Source: Halovenus aranensis (GTDB lineage: Archaea > Halobacteriota > Halobacteria > Halobacteriales > Haloarculaceae). Taken from it: a stretch of DNA of 64,000 nt. The stretch lies in assembly GCF_900100385.1 (NCBI RefSeq), contig NZ_FNFC01000002.1:254876-318875 (forward strand), in the 5' to 3' direction. Under the pieces are notes generated by a model. It did no database searches. It was not told the origin of the DNA and saw only the letters and a program-made list of their open reading frames with translations. A program made the position numbers and the translations under genes. Positions 1 through 9,253 of this stretch are shown here, in pieces (position 1 is the stretch's first letter; the number at the start of each line of letters is the position of its first letter).

Positions 1-1
1 C

Positions 2-340
2 CTACTGATTCTGGGCCGCGGCGGCCACGCGTGGGGGATTCCGGGCGGCGGCCGCGAAGACGGGGAGACCTTCGAGGAGGGGGCTCTCCGGGAGGTGCGC
101 GAGGAGACTGGCATCGAGTGTACCATCGAGAGCTGTTTTGGCACCAGATACGAACGCCGAACGAGCCCGGCCCACGAGGAGGTATTGCACACTCTCCGTG
201 TCGTCTTCGAGGGGACGTACGCGGGCGGCACAATCACGATACAGCCGAGCGAACTCAACGGCGCGGCCTGGCGCGCCAGACGGCCATGCTGTCTCCATCC
301 GCTCGCGAAGCCGGTCGCAGCGGAGTGGTTCGAGGAGTAA
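2..340 (+). CDS. Nudix hydrolase, 3' part (start outside window)
   Basis: The frame is already open at the left edge, so the start codon is missing and 112 residues remain. Residues 16-38 of the visible part form a complete Nudix box (G-x5-E-x7-REV-R-EE-T-G-I) preceded by the usual PGGG turn, so the Mg2+-binding glutamates are present and the enzyme should be active. Nudix enzymes cleave nucleoside diphosphates linked to another group; the substrate cannot be told from this part. The C-terminal half (EVLHTLRVVFEGTY, then a short AAW segment) fits the remaining strands of the fold. The gene ends 94 bases before rnhB, which has its own promoter. Confidence 0.85.
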   Translation, partial: LLILGRGGHAWGIPGGGREDGETFEEGALREVREETGIECTIESCFGTRYERRTSPAHEEVLHTLRVVFEGTYAGGTITIQPSELNGAAWRARRPCCLHPLAKPVAAEWFEE

Positions 341-402
341 TCGGCGGATTCTCCGCTCTCGTCGCCCGATTCCGTCAGACGGGCGTCTGCCAAACAGCCA
401 AG

Positions 403-410
403 GTTTATAA
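403..410 (+). promoter_or_regulatory. TATA box of rnhB
   Basis: The sequence TTTATAAT-type element is centred about 28 bases before the rnhB ATG. This is the archaeal TATA-to-start spacing and implies a leaderless or nearly leaderless mRNA. Confidence 0.55.
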
Positions 411-434
411 TCGATTCAGGCCAGACACTGTGGT

Positions 435-1070
435 ATGTACGTCGGTGTCGACGAGGCCGGGAAAGGGCCGGTCCTCGGCTCGATGTTCGTCGCGGCCGTG
501 CGGGCGGAACCCGACGTGATACCGGCGGCTGTCGACGACTCGAAGCGCCTCGCCCCGGCTCGCCGCGAGGAGCTTGCCGACCAGCTCCGCGAGCAGGTCG
601 ACGCCGTCTCGGTCGTCGAGATACCGGTCGAGCGCATCGACGACCCCGAGACGGATATGAATCAGTTGACCGTCGACGGCCACGCCAAGGCGCTCGACGA
701 ACTCGCCCAAGGCGGCGACCACTGCTATCTCGACGCCGGCGACACGAACGCCGTGCGGTTCGAACGCCGGGTGCAGACGAGTATTGGTGCAGATGCCGAC
801 GTGCGCGCAGAGCACGGAGCAGACGAGACGTATCCGATTGTGGGCGCGGCGAGTATCATCGCGAAATCGGCCCGCGAAACCCATGTCGACGGATTAGCGT
901 CTGAGTACGGTGCTGTCGGAAGCGGCTACCCCGGTGACGAGACGACGCGGACGTTTCTCCGCGATTACGTCCACGAGCGCGGCTCACTCCCTGCCTGTGC
1001 GCGAGAGTCCTGGCAGACCAGTCGTGACATCATGTGCGAGCGCGACCAAGCTGCGCTGACTGACTTCTAG
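435..1070 (+). CDS. rnhB: Ribonuclease HII
   Basis: The 211-residue protein begins with the RNase HII signature YVGVDEAGKGPVLGSMFVAA, giving the first catalytic Asp-Glu pair. Later motifs are YLDAGDTNA and the conserved IVGAASIIAKSARE segment before a GSGYPGDE motif. It removes RNA from RNA/DNA hybrids, including misincorporated ribonucleotides and Okazaki primers. The length is normal for archaea. The start is set by the TATA box 28 bases upstream and by the motif at the very N-terminus. Its stop overlaps by 3-4 bases the stop of the convergent membrane-protein gene. Confidence 0.95.
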   Translation: MYVGVDEAGKGPVLGSMFVAAVRAEPDVIPAAVDDSKRLAPARREELADQLREQVDAVSVVEIPVERIDDPETDMNQLTVDGHAKALDELAQGGDHCYLDAGDTNAVRFERRVQTSIGADADVRAEHGADETYPIVGAASIIAKSARETHVDGLASEYGAVGSGYPGDETTRTFLRDYVHERGSLPACARESWQTSRDIMCERDQAALTDF

Positions 1071-1639
1071 TCGATGACGACGAGCCCGTAGATACCAAAC
1101 GCCACCAGCGCGGCGAGAAAGAGACTGCTGGCGAACAGGAATCCGACCACGCTCGTGGCAATCAGCACCCAGAAATACCGGTTCGGAAGCTGTTCTTCGA
1201 CGTAGTTTCGGACCGTCACCCCCAGCACCGCAAGCGCCATGACGACGCCGACGACTCCCGTTATCAGGACCACCTGTTCGGCGAACCCCGGTTCGATTTC
1301 CAGTCCGGCTTCGGCGGTCGTCTCGACCAACTCGTTCGCGACGCGGTCTGGCGAGAGGACCCGCAGCCCTCCTTCGAGCAGTGCGAACAGTGAAAATCCA
1401 CCGACACCCCCCAACAGCAGTTTGTGGTCCGCTGGGTGGCGACCTGTCGACGACGATGACTGGTCGACCGGATACTTCCAGTCCTCGTCATCTGCATCCG
1501 ACTGCCAGCCGTCTTCGCGACGGTCCGAGCGACGGGACTCAGCCTGTGTGCGCTCGCTGTCGCCGAACTGTCTTCCACACTCGGGACAGAAGTTCCCGTC
1601 TTCGGGCACACGGGTCCCGCATTCCGGACACTCGTTCAT
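1067..1639 (-). CDS. Zinc-ribbon membrane protein
   Basis: The protein (190 residues from the chosen ATG) opens with a zinc ribbon of two CPEC/CPEC knuckles (MNECPECGTRVPEDGNFCPECG), a common haloarchaeal N-terminal module. A Ser/Asp-rich linker follows, then about three hydrophobic segments near residues 80-100, 125-150 and 160-190. The longer in-frame start nine codons upstream is rejected because the ribbon normally begins at the first Met-Asn. No enzymatic motif is seen. The role is unknown, probably a membrane protein with a cytoplasmic metal-binding domain. The gene is convergent with rnhB. Confidence 0.75.
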   Translation of the reverse strand: MNECPECGTRVPEDGNFCPECGRQFGDSERTQAESRRSDRREDGWQSDADDEDWKYPVDQSSSSTGRHPADHKLLLGGVGGFSLFALLEGGLRVLSPDRVANELVETTAEAGLEIEPGFAEQVVLITGVVGVVMALAVLGVTVRNYVEEQLPNRYFWVLIATSVVGFLFASSLFLAALVAFGIYGLVVID

Positions 1640-1750
1640 AGTCGATACTCCGGTTGACCAGCACAAAAACCCACTGGAGCAATCTCTGATTTACTTTCCA
1701 AAATTCTGTCGCGATTTCACTTTCGATACAAAGGGAAAAGGGAGATAACT

Positions 1751-1774
1751 CTTACCCACGTATCCCTAGGTAAG
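1751..1774. promoter_or_regulatory. Inverted repeat in the copA promoter region
   Basis: CTTACC at 1751-1756 is repeated inverted as GGTAAG at 1769-1774, 12 bases apart and ending 3 bases before the copA ATG. The position overlaps the expected start of transcription, where an archaeal repressor or activator could act. No regulator gene is adjacent, so the binding protein is unknown. Confidence 0.4.
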
Positions 1775-1777
1775 CCA

Positions 1778-4420
1778 ATGGACTCACGAACAACCACAAT
1801 CGAGATATCCGGGATGTCGTGTGCGACGTGTTCCGGCAACATCGAGGACGCGGTGGGTGACCTCGACGGCGTGACGGACGTGAGTGCAAACTTCGCGTCC
1901 GACGAGGGGCACGTCGAGTACGACCCCGACCGCGTCTCCCTGTCGGCTATCTACGCGGCCATCGAGGAGTCGGGGTACACGCCAGAGCGCAGCCAGCGAA
2001 CAATTACCGTGCTCGGCATGTCCTGTGCGACGTGTTCGGGCACGGTCGAAGAGGCACTCGAATCGACCCCCGGCGTCCTCGACGCCGACGCCAACTTCGC
2101 CAGCGACGAGGCACTCGTCGGCTACAATCCCGCCCAGACGGACCCGCGAGAGCTCTACGACGCAATCGAGTCCGCGGGCTACGACCCGGTGGAGGAAGAC
2201 GACGAGGACATGACCGACGAGCGCGAGCGCGCCATCGAGCGAGAACTCGGCAGACAGCGCCGACTCGTCGCTGGCGGCGCAGTTCTCACCGTTCCGTTCA
2301 TCCTCCTGATGGTCGAGATGGCTCCGGGCGTGCCTACGCTCGTCCCCGAATCGATATTTGGCGTCTCTTTTCACTGGGTCGAGTTCGCCCTCGCGACGGT
2401 GCTGATGGCGACACTCGGCAGGGAGTTCTTCGAGGGAGCCGTCCGCGCGCTTGTCAACAACCGTCAGGCGAACATGGACACACTGGTCGCTGTCGGAACC
2501 GCGACCGGGTTCGTCTACAGTACAGCGGTCCTGTTCGACGTTATCACCGGCGGTCTCTACTTCGAGGCTGTCGCCTTCATCCTCTGGTTCATCACGGTCG
2601 GGAACTGGCTCGAAGCGCGCTCGAAGGCACGCGCCGGTGACGCGCTTCGAGAGCTGCTAGAGATGGAAGCCGAGGAAGCCACGATAGTTGTCGACGGCGA
2701 GGAGCAGACCGTTCGGCTAGCCGATGTCGAAGTCGGTGACCTAATGAAAGTCCGACCCGGCGAGAAGGTGCCGACCGACGGCGTCGTCGTCGACGGCCAG
2801 AGCGCAGTCGACGAGTCGATGGTGACCGGCGAATCCGTCCCCGTCGAGAAAAATAAAGGAGACGAGGTCATCGGCTCGACAATCAACGAGAACGGCGTCT
2901 TGCACGTCGAAGCCACACAGGTCGGCTCGGACACCGCAATTCAGCAGATTGTCGAGCGCGTCAAGGAGGCCCAGGCCAGCCAGCCCGACATCCAGCGCCT
3001 CGCAGACAGGGTGTCGGCGTATTTCGTCCCGGCAGTCATCGTCAACGCAGTCGTCTGGGCGACGGTGTGGTTCCTGTTCCCCGAACTGATGTACGACATC
3101 TCGTCGACGGTCAGCTCCTGGATACCAGCCCTCGAGCCCGTTGGCGGCGGCCCCGAACTTGCCGTCCCCGGCACAGAGGCCAGCCTGCCGCTGACAGAGT
3201 TCTCGATGGTCGTCCTCGCGAGCGCGCTACTCGTGGCCTGCCCCTGTGCGCTCGGGTTAGCGACGCCCGCGGCGACCATGGTGGGGTCGACCATCAGCGC
3301 CCGGAACGGCGTCCTCTTCAAGGGGTCGGACGTGCTCGAACAGTCACGTGGCATCGACGCGGTCGTCTTCGACAAGACGGGCACACTCACCCACGGCGAG
3401 ATGGAACTCACTGACGTGGTCCCGGTCGCCGCGTTCGACGACCCCGCGACTGACGGCGGCGTCACGCCCGAGGAGTCAGACGCGACAGACCGCGGTCCGA
3501 GTATCGACCCGCCCGCCGACGAGGACGCGATACTCACCGCGGCCGCAAGCGCAGAGCGGGGGAGTGAACACCCAATCGCACAGGCAATTGTCGGGGGCGC
3601 ACGCGACCGCGGCGTCGAGCTCTCCAGCCCGGATTCGTTCGAGAACGTCCCCGGCCACGGCATCCGCGCGAGTGCAACGGGCAGTGAGGTGCTGGTCGGG
3701 AACCGGAAGCTGTTGTCCGATGCCGGCATCGACCCGACGCCTGCGGCGACGACCATGGAACGACTCGAACGCGAGGGGAAGACGGCGATGCTCGTTGCGA
3801 TCGACGGCGAGCTTGCAGGTGTACTGGCGACCGCAGACCGCGTCCGCGAGAGCGCAAAGACCACCGTCGAGACGCTGACCGACCGCGGTATCGACGTGAT
3901 GATGCTCACCGGAGACAACGAGCGGACCGCCCGCGCGGTCGCCGCGGAACTCGGTATCGACCCCGACAACGTCCGGGCAGAGGTACTACCCGAGGACAAG
4001 GCAGACGCCATCGCGGAAATTCAGCGCGACGGCACCCGTGCGATGATGGTCGGCGACGGCGTCAACGACGCCCCTGCCCTGACCGGGGCACACGTCGGTC
4101 TCGCCATCGGGAGCGGGACTGACGTGGCAATCGAGAGCGCCGACGTGACGCTGATGCGTGACGACCCGGCAGACGTGCTCAAAGTCCTCAACGTGGCCGA
4201 TGCCACCATCGAGAAGGTATACCAGAACCTCTTTTGGGCCTTTGTCTACAACACGACGCTCGTGCCGATTGCCTCCCTTGGCCTGCTGAATCCGGCACTC
4301 GCTGGCCTCGCGATGGCCGCCTCCAGCGTGTCGGTTATGTCGAACAGCCTCGCGTTCATCAACTACGACCCACACGAGCGGTATGTCTTCTTTCCGTTCC
4401 GGCCGTTCGCTCGCCGCTAG
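1778..4420 (+). CDS. copA: Copper-exporting P1B-type ATPase
   Basis: This 880-residue heavy-metal ATPase carries two N-terminal HMA domains (residues about 5-70 and 73-140), each with a GMSCATCSG metal-binding loop. Further on are a TGES actuator motif, the membrane CPC motif (ACPCALG, near residue 488) typical of Cu+ pumps, the phosphorylation site DKTGT (near 531) and the hinge GDGVNDAP (near 758). It should pump Cu+ out of the cytoplasm at the cost of ATP. A charged insert of about 30 residues lies after the DKTGT region. No copper chaperone gene or metal regulator is next to it; control may act through the inverted repeat just before the start. Confidence 0.95.
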   Translation: MDSRTTTIEISGMSCATCSGNIEDAVGDLDGVTDVSANFASDEGHVEYDPDRVSLSAIYAAIEESGYTPERSQRTITVLGMSCATCSGTVEEALESTPGVLDADANFASDEALVGYNPAQTDPRELYDAIESAGYDPVEEDDEDMTDERERAIERELGRQRRLVAGGAVLTVPFILLMVEMAPGVPTLVPESIFGVSFHWVEFALATVLMATLGREFFEGAVRALVNNRQANMDTLVAVGTATGFVYSTAVLFDVITGGLYFEAVAFILWFITVGNWLEARSKARAGDALRELLEMEAEEATIVVDGEEQTVRLADVEVGDLMKVRPGEKVPTDGVVVDGQSAVDESMVTGESVPVEKNKGDEVIGSTINENGVLHVEATQVGSDTAIQQIVERVKEAQASQPDIQRLADRVSAYFVPAVIVNAVVWATVWFLFPELMYDISSTVSSWIPALEPVGGGPELAVPGTEASLPLTEFSMVVLASALLVACPCALGLATPAATMVGSTISARNGVLFKGSDVLEQSRGIDAVVFDKTGTLTHGEMELTDVVPVAAFDDPATDGGVTPEESDATDRGPSIDPPADEDAILTAAASAERGSEHPIAQAIVGGARDRGVELSSPDSFENVPGHGIRASATGSEVLVGNRKLLSDAGIDPTPAATTMERLEREGKTAMLVAIDGELAGVLATADRVRESAKTTVETLTDRGIDVMMLTGDNERTARAVAAELGIDPDNVRAEVLPEDKADAIAEIQRDGTRAMMVGDGVNDAPALTGAHVGLAIGSGTDVAIESADVTLMRDDPADVLKVLNVADATIEKVYQNLFWAFVYNTTLVPIASLGLLNPALAGLAMAASSVSVMSNSLAFINYDPHERYVFFPFRPFARR

Positions 4421-5070
4421 AGGCGTGCCGTAACCGTCTCCTCTGTCGGCCCGAACCCAGTCAGTGTCAGCTCTATCTTGTCGCCGTCGCTCTCGACATC
4501 GATACGTGCGGTCATCGACGTCTCCAGCCCAGTGAGCATGCTGTCGATATCCGTCTCCAGCGACGCGCTCGTATCGACCGCACAGACGCCCAGCCCCTCG
4601 TTGCGCCGGAGGTCTGTCAGAAACGTGGTGTTGAGGAACCGGTAGACAGACCGGGTGTCTTCGACCTCGTCGATAAGCGTCGAACACAGGAAGATGCCCG
4701 ACCGGAAGCGGTCGTTTGTCTGGTTCACCTGCGAGACGAGATTCGAGAACTCCATACCGAGCGTCGTCAGGTCGCTCAGGTCGTCGATAACGGTGACATC
4801 GTCGCCCCGTGCCGGTCCCTCACAGGTCAAGATAGCAGCGTCTTGGCCGGCTCCGGCCCGTACGTCGTCGAGAATCCGCCTGACCGCTCGGCCGCCACTG
4901 TTTGTCGCCAGGACGACCGAGTACTCGCTTTCTTTTGCGGCAACGAGGGAGGCGAACACCCGCTTGAGTGCCTCGGTATCGTCGCCGGCTAGCAGGATTG
5001 AGGTGCCGCTCTCGACGTGTTCGTCCGGGAGCAGGTCGACGGTGAACCCACCTGCGTCAGAGAGGCTCAT
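4417..5070 (-). CDS. DUF7504 family signalling-associated protein
   Basis: The 217-residue protein resembles the haloarchaeal DUF7504 family, remotely RecA/KaiC-like but without a recognisable Walker A lysine. The clearest family segment is in the middle, where a TxLGMEFS motif is followed by [19 protein letters not shown] and a GLGVCAVDT strand. It is the second gene of a two-gene operon, overlapping its upstream partner (GAF protein) by 4 bases, so translation is probably coupled. Such proteins usually sit beside response-regulator or GAF genes, which suggests a role in sensing, but no reaction is known. Confidence 0.7.
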   Translation of the reverse strand: MSLSDAGGFTVDLLPDEHVESGTSILLAGDDTEALKRVFASLVAAKESEYSVVLATNSGGRAVRRILDDVRAGAGQDAAILTCEGPARGDDVTVIDDLSDLTTLGMEFSNLVSQVNQTNDRFRSGIFLCSTLIDEVEDTRSVYRFLNTTFLTDLRRNEGLGVCAVDTSASLETDIDSMLTGLETSMTARIDVESDGDKIELTLTGFGPTEETVTARL

Positions 5071-5954
5071 TGTGCCACCTCGCCGCCGCTATCGACAGCC
5101 TGACGCAACTCTAGAATCTCCATCGCGGTCTCGGCGTACTGCTGGAGCGTATCGCGCTCGTGGGCAGAGAACTCTCGTGGCTCGTGGTCGAGGGCACAGA
5201 CCTGGCCGATGACCTGCCCGTTGGGCGCGGTCATGTTCGCGCCGGCATAGGAGACGATACCCAGATTCTTGAGCTGTTGGTTCTCGCTGAACCGGCTGTC
5301 GGCGTCGATGTCCTCGACCACCATCACGTCTTCCTGGAGCATGCTGTGGGTACAGATAGTGTCCTCCCGGGTCAGCGAGTCCCAGTCTGCGCCGGTACAC
5401 GCCAGGAAGTTCTCCTCGTCTTTCTCGATGAGACCGATAAACGAGACAGCTACGTCGAGGTGGTCCGCAATGAGGTCAGTCAGCCGGTCGAAACTCTCCT
5501 CGACTGGAAGCTCCTCGACGTCGTACTCGGCGAGTGTTTCGAGGCGGTCGTCTTCATCCTCCGGCGCGAGAAAGCCCACCTGTGCGCTGTGCTCGATGAC
5601 GTCGTTGACGACGAAACCGAGCCTGTCGTCCGCATCTGGCAGGTCGCGGTTCAGGTACTCCACGATGACCTCGTCGAAGCCCGTGGTGTCGATCTCGCCC
5701 GGCGAAACGTCGGTAAAGAGGATACTGGGTGTCTGCGGGGACTCCGATTTGAGCGCGTCGATGATATCCAGCCCCGTCCCGTCCGAGAGGTCGTAGGCCG
5801 TGACGACACAGACAATCGGTTCCTGGACGATTGTTTCGATAGCCGACTCGACCGAGGTAACTGAAATCGGCGCGAGCTGGTCGTCGTCTTCGAGCGTCGA
5901 AACGACGTCTGTCACACGCTCAGCAGTGTCGACACAGAGAACATTTCTCGTCAT
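5067..5954 (-). CDS. Pseudo-receiver/GAF domain sensor protein
   Basis: Residues 1-115 have the outline of a response-regulator receiver domain (NVLCVDT strand, VVTAYDLSDGTGLDII in the phosphorylation loop). The position that is normally the phosphorylated Asp appears to be Ala, so this is likely a pseudo-receiver. Residues about 145-285 form a GAF domain (SFIGLIEKDEENFLACTG, CTHSMLQEDVMVVEDI) of the type that binds small ligands. No kinase or DNA-binding domain follows. It overlaps the DUF7504 gene by 4 bases and the two probably work together. The start is the only ATG before the receiver strand. Confidence 0.8.
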   Translation of the reverse strand: MTRNVLCVDTAERVTDVVSTLEDDDQLAPISVTSVESAIETIVQEPIVCVVTAYDLSDGTGLDIIDALKSESPQTPSILFTDVSPGEIDTTGFDEVIVEYLNRDLPDADDRLGFVVNDVIEHSAQVGFLAPEDEDDRLETLAEYDVEELPVEESFDRLTDLIADHLDVAVSFIGLIEKDEENFLACTGADWDSLTREDTICTHSMLQEDVMVVEDIDADSRFSENQQLKNLGIVSYAGANMTAPNGQVIGQVCALDHEPREFSAHERDTLQQYAETAMEILELRQAVDSGGEVAQ

Positions 5955-6069
5955 TGTAGAGTCTTGGCAAGTGCAGACATAAGCTCTTGTGTGTGAGTAT
6001 CACAACTGATTCTGCCAGCCCCGAAACGTAGGTCGAATGCTTATTGGTTGCGCAGACGAAAGTCGGGGT

Positions 6070-6141
6070 ATGATACTGCGACACGTGATTTGGCGGGTAT
6101 CGGTCTGGGAACGTGGATTGCGGATTTTCGCGAGGCGATGA
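6070..6141 (+). other. Short upstream ORF ending in the Nudix start codon
   Basis: An ATG-started frame of 23 codons begins about 27 bases after a TATA-like TTATTGG (6041-6047) and stops with TGA inside the ATGA that starts the Nudix gene. The spacing would make it the first codon of a leaderless mRNA, with re-initiation at the Nudix ATG. The peptide (MILRHVIWRVSVWERG...) is basic and aromatic, unlike haloarchaeal proteins, so it may act only as a coupling or leader ORF, or may be chance. Confidence 0.3.
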
Positions 6142-6695
6142 CGAGCGTCGACGACCTCTGGTATCTGGCCGACGAGGCGAGCCAGCAGGCCGAACAGACC
6201 TACCACAGGCTCGCCGAGCAACACGAGGAGTTCCTGGAGTTCGAGACGACCAAACACGTCACCCGGCGTCGGTTTCGGACCGTCGCCGCACGCATCGAAG
6301 CCAACGGTGCGCCCTACGGCGCACACACGCTGGTACAGCGGCCCGACGGTGCGTTGTTGCTGGTACGCCACGAGGCACTGGGTCTTTGGGTCCTTCCCGG
6401 CGGTGAGACCGACGGCGACGAGACGTTCCGCGAGGCCGCCGTGCGCGAACTGGCCGAGGAGGCCGGTATCGAGGCAGCCTACGACGGACTCGGCATGCTC
6501 GGGCGCGTCCACTTCCGTGCTGGCGGCCACGACACCTGGGGAGTTCTCCCGCTGTTTGGGGCACGTGCCACCGATACCGAGCCAGTAGTCAACGACCCCG
6601 ACGGCGAGATAACGGCGGCGCGCTGGTTCGAGGACCTGCCCGAGGACACGCGCGACCGCGAGCATCTCGAAACCTGGCGCGAGTACAACCGATGA
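6138..6695 (+). CDS. Nudix hydrolase
   Basis: The 185-residue protein starts with a helical region (DDLWYLADEASQQAEQTYHRL) and then has the Nudix fold. A complete Nudix box lies at residues 89-111 (G-x5-E-x7-REL-AEEAGI), with WVLPGGE just before it. The domain order is typical of a haloarchaeal Nudix family whose substrate is unknown to me. The ATG at 6138 was chosen over a TTG 90 bases upstream because the family-like sequence begins there. The stop overlaps the start of the following lipoprotein gene by 4 bases, so the two are probably co-transcribed. Confidence 0.88.
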   Translation: MTSVDDLWYLADEASQQAEQTYHRLAEQHEEFLEFETTKHVTRRRFRTVAARIEANGAPYGAHTLVQRPDGALLLVRHEALGLWVLPGGETDGDETFREAAVRELAEEAGIEAAYDGLGMLGRVHFRAGGHDTWGVLPLFGARATDTEPVVNDPDGEITAARWFEDLPEDTRDREHLETWREYNR

Positions 6696-8044
6696 CTGAC
6701 AGACCGACATTCGACCGACGGCGCGTCCTTCAGGGCATAGCAGGGACGCTACCGGCCGCCCTCGCAGGGTGTCTCGGCAGCGAGACGAGCAAAACGTACA
6801 CAGACTGGATTCCGGCCAGTGAGGGGTTCACAGTTGCGTATCTCGATTTACAGGAGGCTGACAGCGATGACAACGCCGGGGCGCTGGTCCCGACGCTTTT
6901 GCCCTCACAGGACGCGATACTCGACGGCGGAGAGAGTGGCCCCGGTGCAGGCAGATTCGCCGTCGACGTCGACACAGAAGACCCACTGCTCGGGTTCCCG
7001 GTTCGAGCGAGCAGCAGCGTCCTCGCGTTTGCTTCGCTCGGGGTCGGCATCTCGGGACTGTACGAACTCGTTGACGGCACGGCCGACCAACCGGCACACG
7101 AACTGCTCTTTCTCGACGGCGTTATCGTGTTGACCGGAGGGTTCGACACCGACTACGTCGACGAGCGATTGCGTAGCGAGGGACCACTCCCACAGTTCAA
7201 GGTTCAACATCAGGTGCTTGGAGACCTGGGTGAGTACACCCTCTACGGTCCGGCCGACGCCGAGCGTGACACGGGCGGCGGTGCCACTGTTGCAGTCAAC
7301 GAAGCGGCAATCGTACTCGGGGATGACCGCGAGGCCGTCGAGCGTGTCGTCGAGACCCGCGCCGGCGAGCGAGAAACTGCACCAGACCGATTCGACACCG
7401 TCGAGTGGCTCGCTGAGAGTGTCGAGGCTGGCAACGTCGTCGTTGGCCAGTACGGCGAGGAAAGTCTCGATAGCTACGGCGGTGGCGACAGTTCAGTCCT
7501 CGGGACGTTCGACCCGTCTGATGACGTTCTCGCCTCCCTGTCGCTCGATGACACAGATGGAACGGCAACGGCAACGCTCGCGGTCGCGGCCGAGGGTGAG
7601 CGAGAACGGCAACTCGAGACAATACTCGGCCAGGATGGAACAGACCGCTCGATGACAACAGAGGACGGCCGACTCACAGTCTCTGCGACCTACAGCGACG
7701 ATATGCTAAAGACAATGCAGGTCGTCGAGGAGGACCCTCCCGACGACTCCGATTTCAAGCCGGAGCGCATCGACGAGGAGAATCGACTCGTCACCGACGT
7801 GAGCTTCAACGACCCCGAAGAAGGACTCGCAAAGGTGACCTTCACCGACGACCCTGCGGTCGAGTTCGACACCATCAGAGTCGAGTCGGTCGTTGGTGGC
7901 GGTGAGACAGAGCTCTCGGGTAACTTTTCTCCGGACTTCCTCCGGGTGTTCTTCGACCCAGCAGGTGACCAGGTGGTCGTCACGATTATCCATGGCGATA
8001 CCACGGAGGTCGTCCATCGCGAGACCTACGAACCGTCCGAGTGA
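6692..8044 (+). CDS. Tat-exported lipoprotein of unknown function
   Basis: The N-terminus has a twin-arginine signal (RRR at 9-11), a hydrophobic stretch and the lipobox LAGC with the lipidated Cys at 27, as in most haloarchaeal lipoproteins. The mature part (about 420 residues) is acidic and beta-rich with no domain I recognise. It starts TDWIPASEGFTVAYLDL and includes several Ala/Val-rich strands separated by Asp/Glu loops. It should be anchored on the outside of the membrane. The 4-base overlap with the Nudix gene indicates an operon, though a functional link is not evident. Confidence 0.8.
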   Translation: MTDRPTFDRRRVLQGIAGTLPAALAGCLGSETSKTYTDWIPASEGFTVAYLDLQEADSDDNAGALVPTLLPSQDAILDGGESGPGAGRFAVDVDTEDPLLGFPVRASSSVLAFASLGVGISGLYELVDGTADQPAHELLFLDGVIVLTGGFDTDYVDERLRSEGPLPQFKVQHQVLGDLGEYTLYGPADAERDTGGGATVAVNEAAIVLGDDREAVERVVETRAGERETAPDRFDTVEWLAESVEAGNVVVGQYGEESLDSYGGGDSSVLGTFDPSDDVLASLSLDDTDGTATATLAVAAEGERERQLETILGQDGTDRSMTTEDGRLTVSATYSDDMLKTMQVVEEDPPDDSDFKPERIDEENRLVTDVSFNDPEEGLAKVTFTDDPAVEFDTIRVESVVGGGETELSGNFSPDFLRVFFDPAGDQVVVTIIHGDTTEVVHRETYEPSE

Positions 8045-8168
8045 CACGTTCTATCGCCACGACTCGCCAGTCATGGCAGGCTGTCTCACACTTAAGACTA
8101 TGAATGACTCTGGGGAATATCGAGGTTTCGGCACGTCAGACAGCCGTTCGGGTTTGGATTGCGCAAGG

Positions 8169-8199
8169 TTTAAGTAATTTTCAGAGCAATTTAAACTCA
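8169..8199 (+). promoter_or_regulatory. Tandem TATA-like elements before tfb
   Basis: Two AT-rich boxes, TTTAAGTAA (8170-8178) and AATTTAAAC (about 8188-8196), lie 60-90 bases before the tfb ATG in a 215-base gap. They would give a short 5' leader. Which one is used cannot be decided by eye. Confidence 0.4.
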
Positions 8200-8259
8200 G
8201 CGAAATTCACGGGGTATTTTCAGGAGACATCCTGCCCGAATTTCCACCCCCTACTACCC

Positions 8260-9225
8260 ATGAGCAACTCGAATACACGGACACGGCAACAGCAGACGGA
8301 ATCGACTGAGGAACGAGCAGACAGTAGCGTATCCTGCCCAGAGTGTAGCGGCAAGCTCGTTCAGGACGACGAGCACGGCGAGACAGTCTGTACAGACTGT
8401 GGGCTCGTCGTCGAGGAAGGGTCAGTCGACCGCGGCCCGGAGTGGCGTGCGTTCGATTCTCAAGAGAAAGACCAAAAGTCCCGCGTCGGTGCGCCGACGA
8501 CGAACATGATGCACGACAAGGGGCTGTCGACGAACATCGACTGGCGGGACAAAGACGCCTACGGCAACGCGCTCGGCGCAAAACAGCGAAAGAAGATGCA
8601 GCGCCTGCGCAAGTGGAACGAGCGGTTCCGCACCCGTGACTCCAAGGAGCGCAACCTCAAGCAGGCGCTTGGCGAAATCGACCGGATGGCCTCTGCGCTT
8701 GGCCTCCCCGAGAACGTCCGCGAGACTGCGAGTGTCATCTATCGCCGCGCGCTCGACGAGAACCTCCTCCCGGGTCGCTCCATCGAGGGTGTCTCGACGG
8801 CCTCGGTATACGCCGCCGCGCGGCAGGCTGGTGTCCCGCGGTCGCTCGACGAAATCACCGACGTATCCCGCGTCGAGAAAAGCGAAATCGCCCGCACCTA
8901 CCGCTACGTGGTCCGCGAACTCGGGCTCGAAGTCCAGCCCGCAGACCCCGAGAGCTACGTGCCCCGGTTCGTCTCCTCGCTTGGCCTCTCCGAAGAAGCC
9001 GAGCGCCGCGCCCGCGAACTCCTCCAGAACGCCAAAGAGCAGGGCGTCCATTCGGGCAAGTCGCCGGTTGGCCTCGCCGCCGCTGCTGTCTACGCCGCCG
9101 CACTGCTGACAAACGAAAAGACGACACAGGCCGCCGTCAGCGAGGTCGCGGACATCTCCGAGGTCACGATTCGGAACCGCTACCACGAACTGCTCGAAGC
9201 CGAGCAGGGCATCGCGCTCGCATAA
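8260..9225 (+). CDS. tfb: Transcription initiation factor IIB (TFB)
   Basis: The 321-residue protein has the TFB architecture. A zinc ribbon lies at residues 25-48 (CPECSGKL...CTDCG), followed by a B-reader/B-linker region with the conserved GPEWRAFD and RVGAPTT motifs. Two cyclin folds come next, the second containing KSPVGLAAAAVYAAALL and ending in a helix-turn-helix (DISEVTIRNRY). It recruits RNA polymerase to TBP-bound promoters and contacts the BRE. Haloarchaea usually carry several tfb genes, so this is one paralogue. The start at MSNSNTR is preferred; the frame remains open 52 codons upstream, but that segment is AT-rich and not protein-like. Confidence 0.96.
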   Translation: MSNSNTRTRQQQTESTEERADSSVSCPECSGKLVQDDEHGETVCTDCGLVVEEGSVDRGPEWRAFDSQEKDQKSRVGAPTTNMMHDKGLSTNIDWRDKDAYGNALGAKQRKKMQRLRKWNERFRTRDSKERNLKQALGEIDRMASALGLPENVRETASVIYRRALDENLLPGRSIEGVSTASVYAAARQAGVPRSLDEITDVSRVEKSEIARTYRYVVRELGLEVQPADPESYVPRFVSSLGLSEEAERRARELLQNAKEQGVHSGKSPVGLAAAAVYAAALLTNEKTTQAAVSEVADISEVTIRNRYHELLEAEQGIALA

Positions 9226-9253
9226 CGCCGTTCTCTCCCGTTTTCGACGGCTG

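Noticed and set aside
2941..4011. A 356-codon open frame on the minus strand inside copA
   Set aside because: It is Ser/Thr/Ala/Arg-rich antisense to an intact ATPase, the usual shadow of a GC-rich haloarchaeal gene.
8104..8259. N-terminal extension of TFB by 52 residues
   Set aside because: The segment is AT-rich and not conserved-looking, holds TATA-like boxes, and TFB normally starts shortly before its zinc ribbon.
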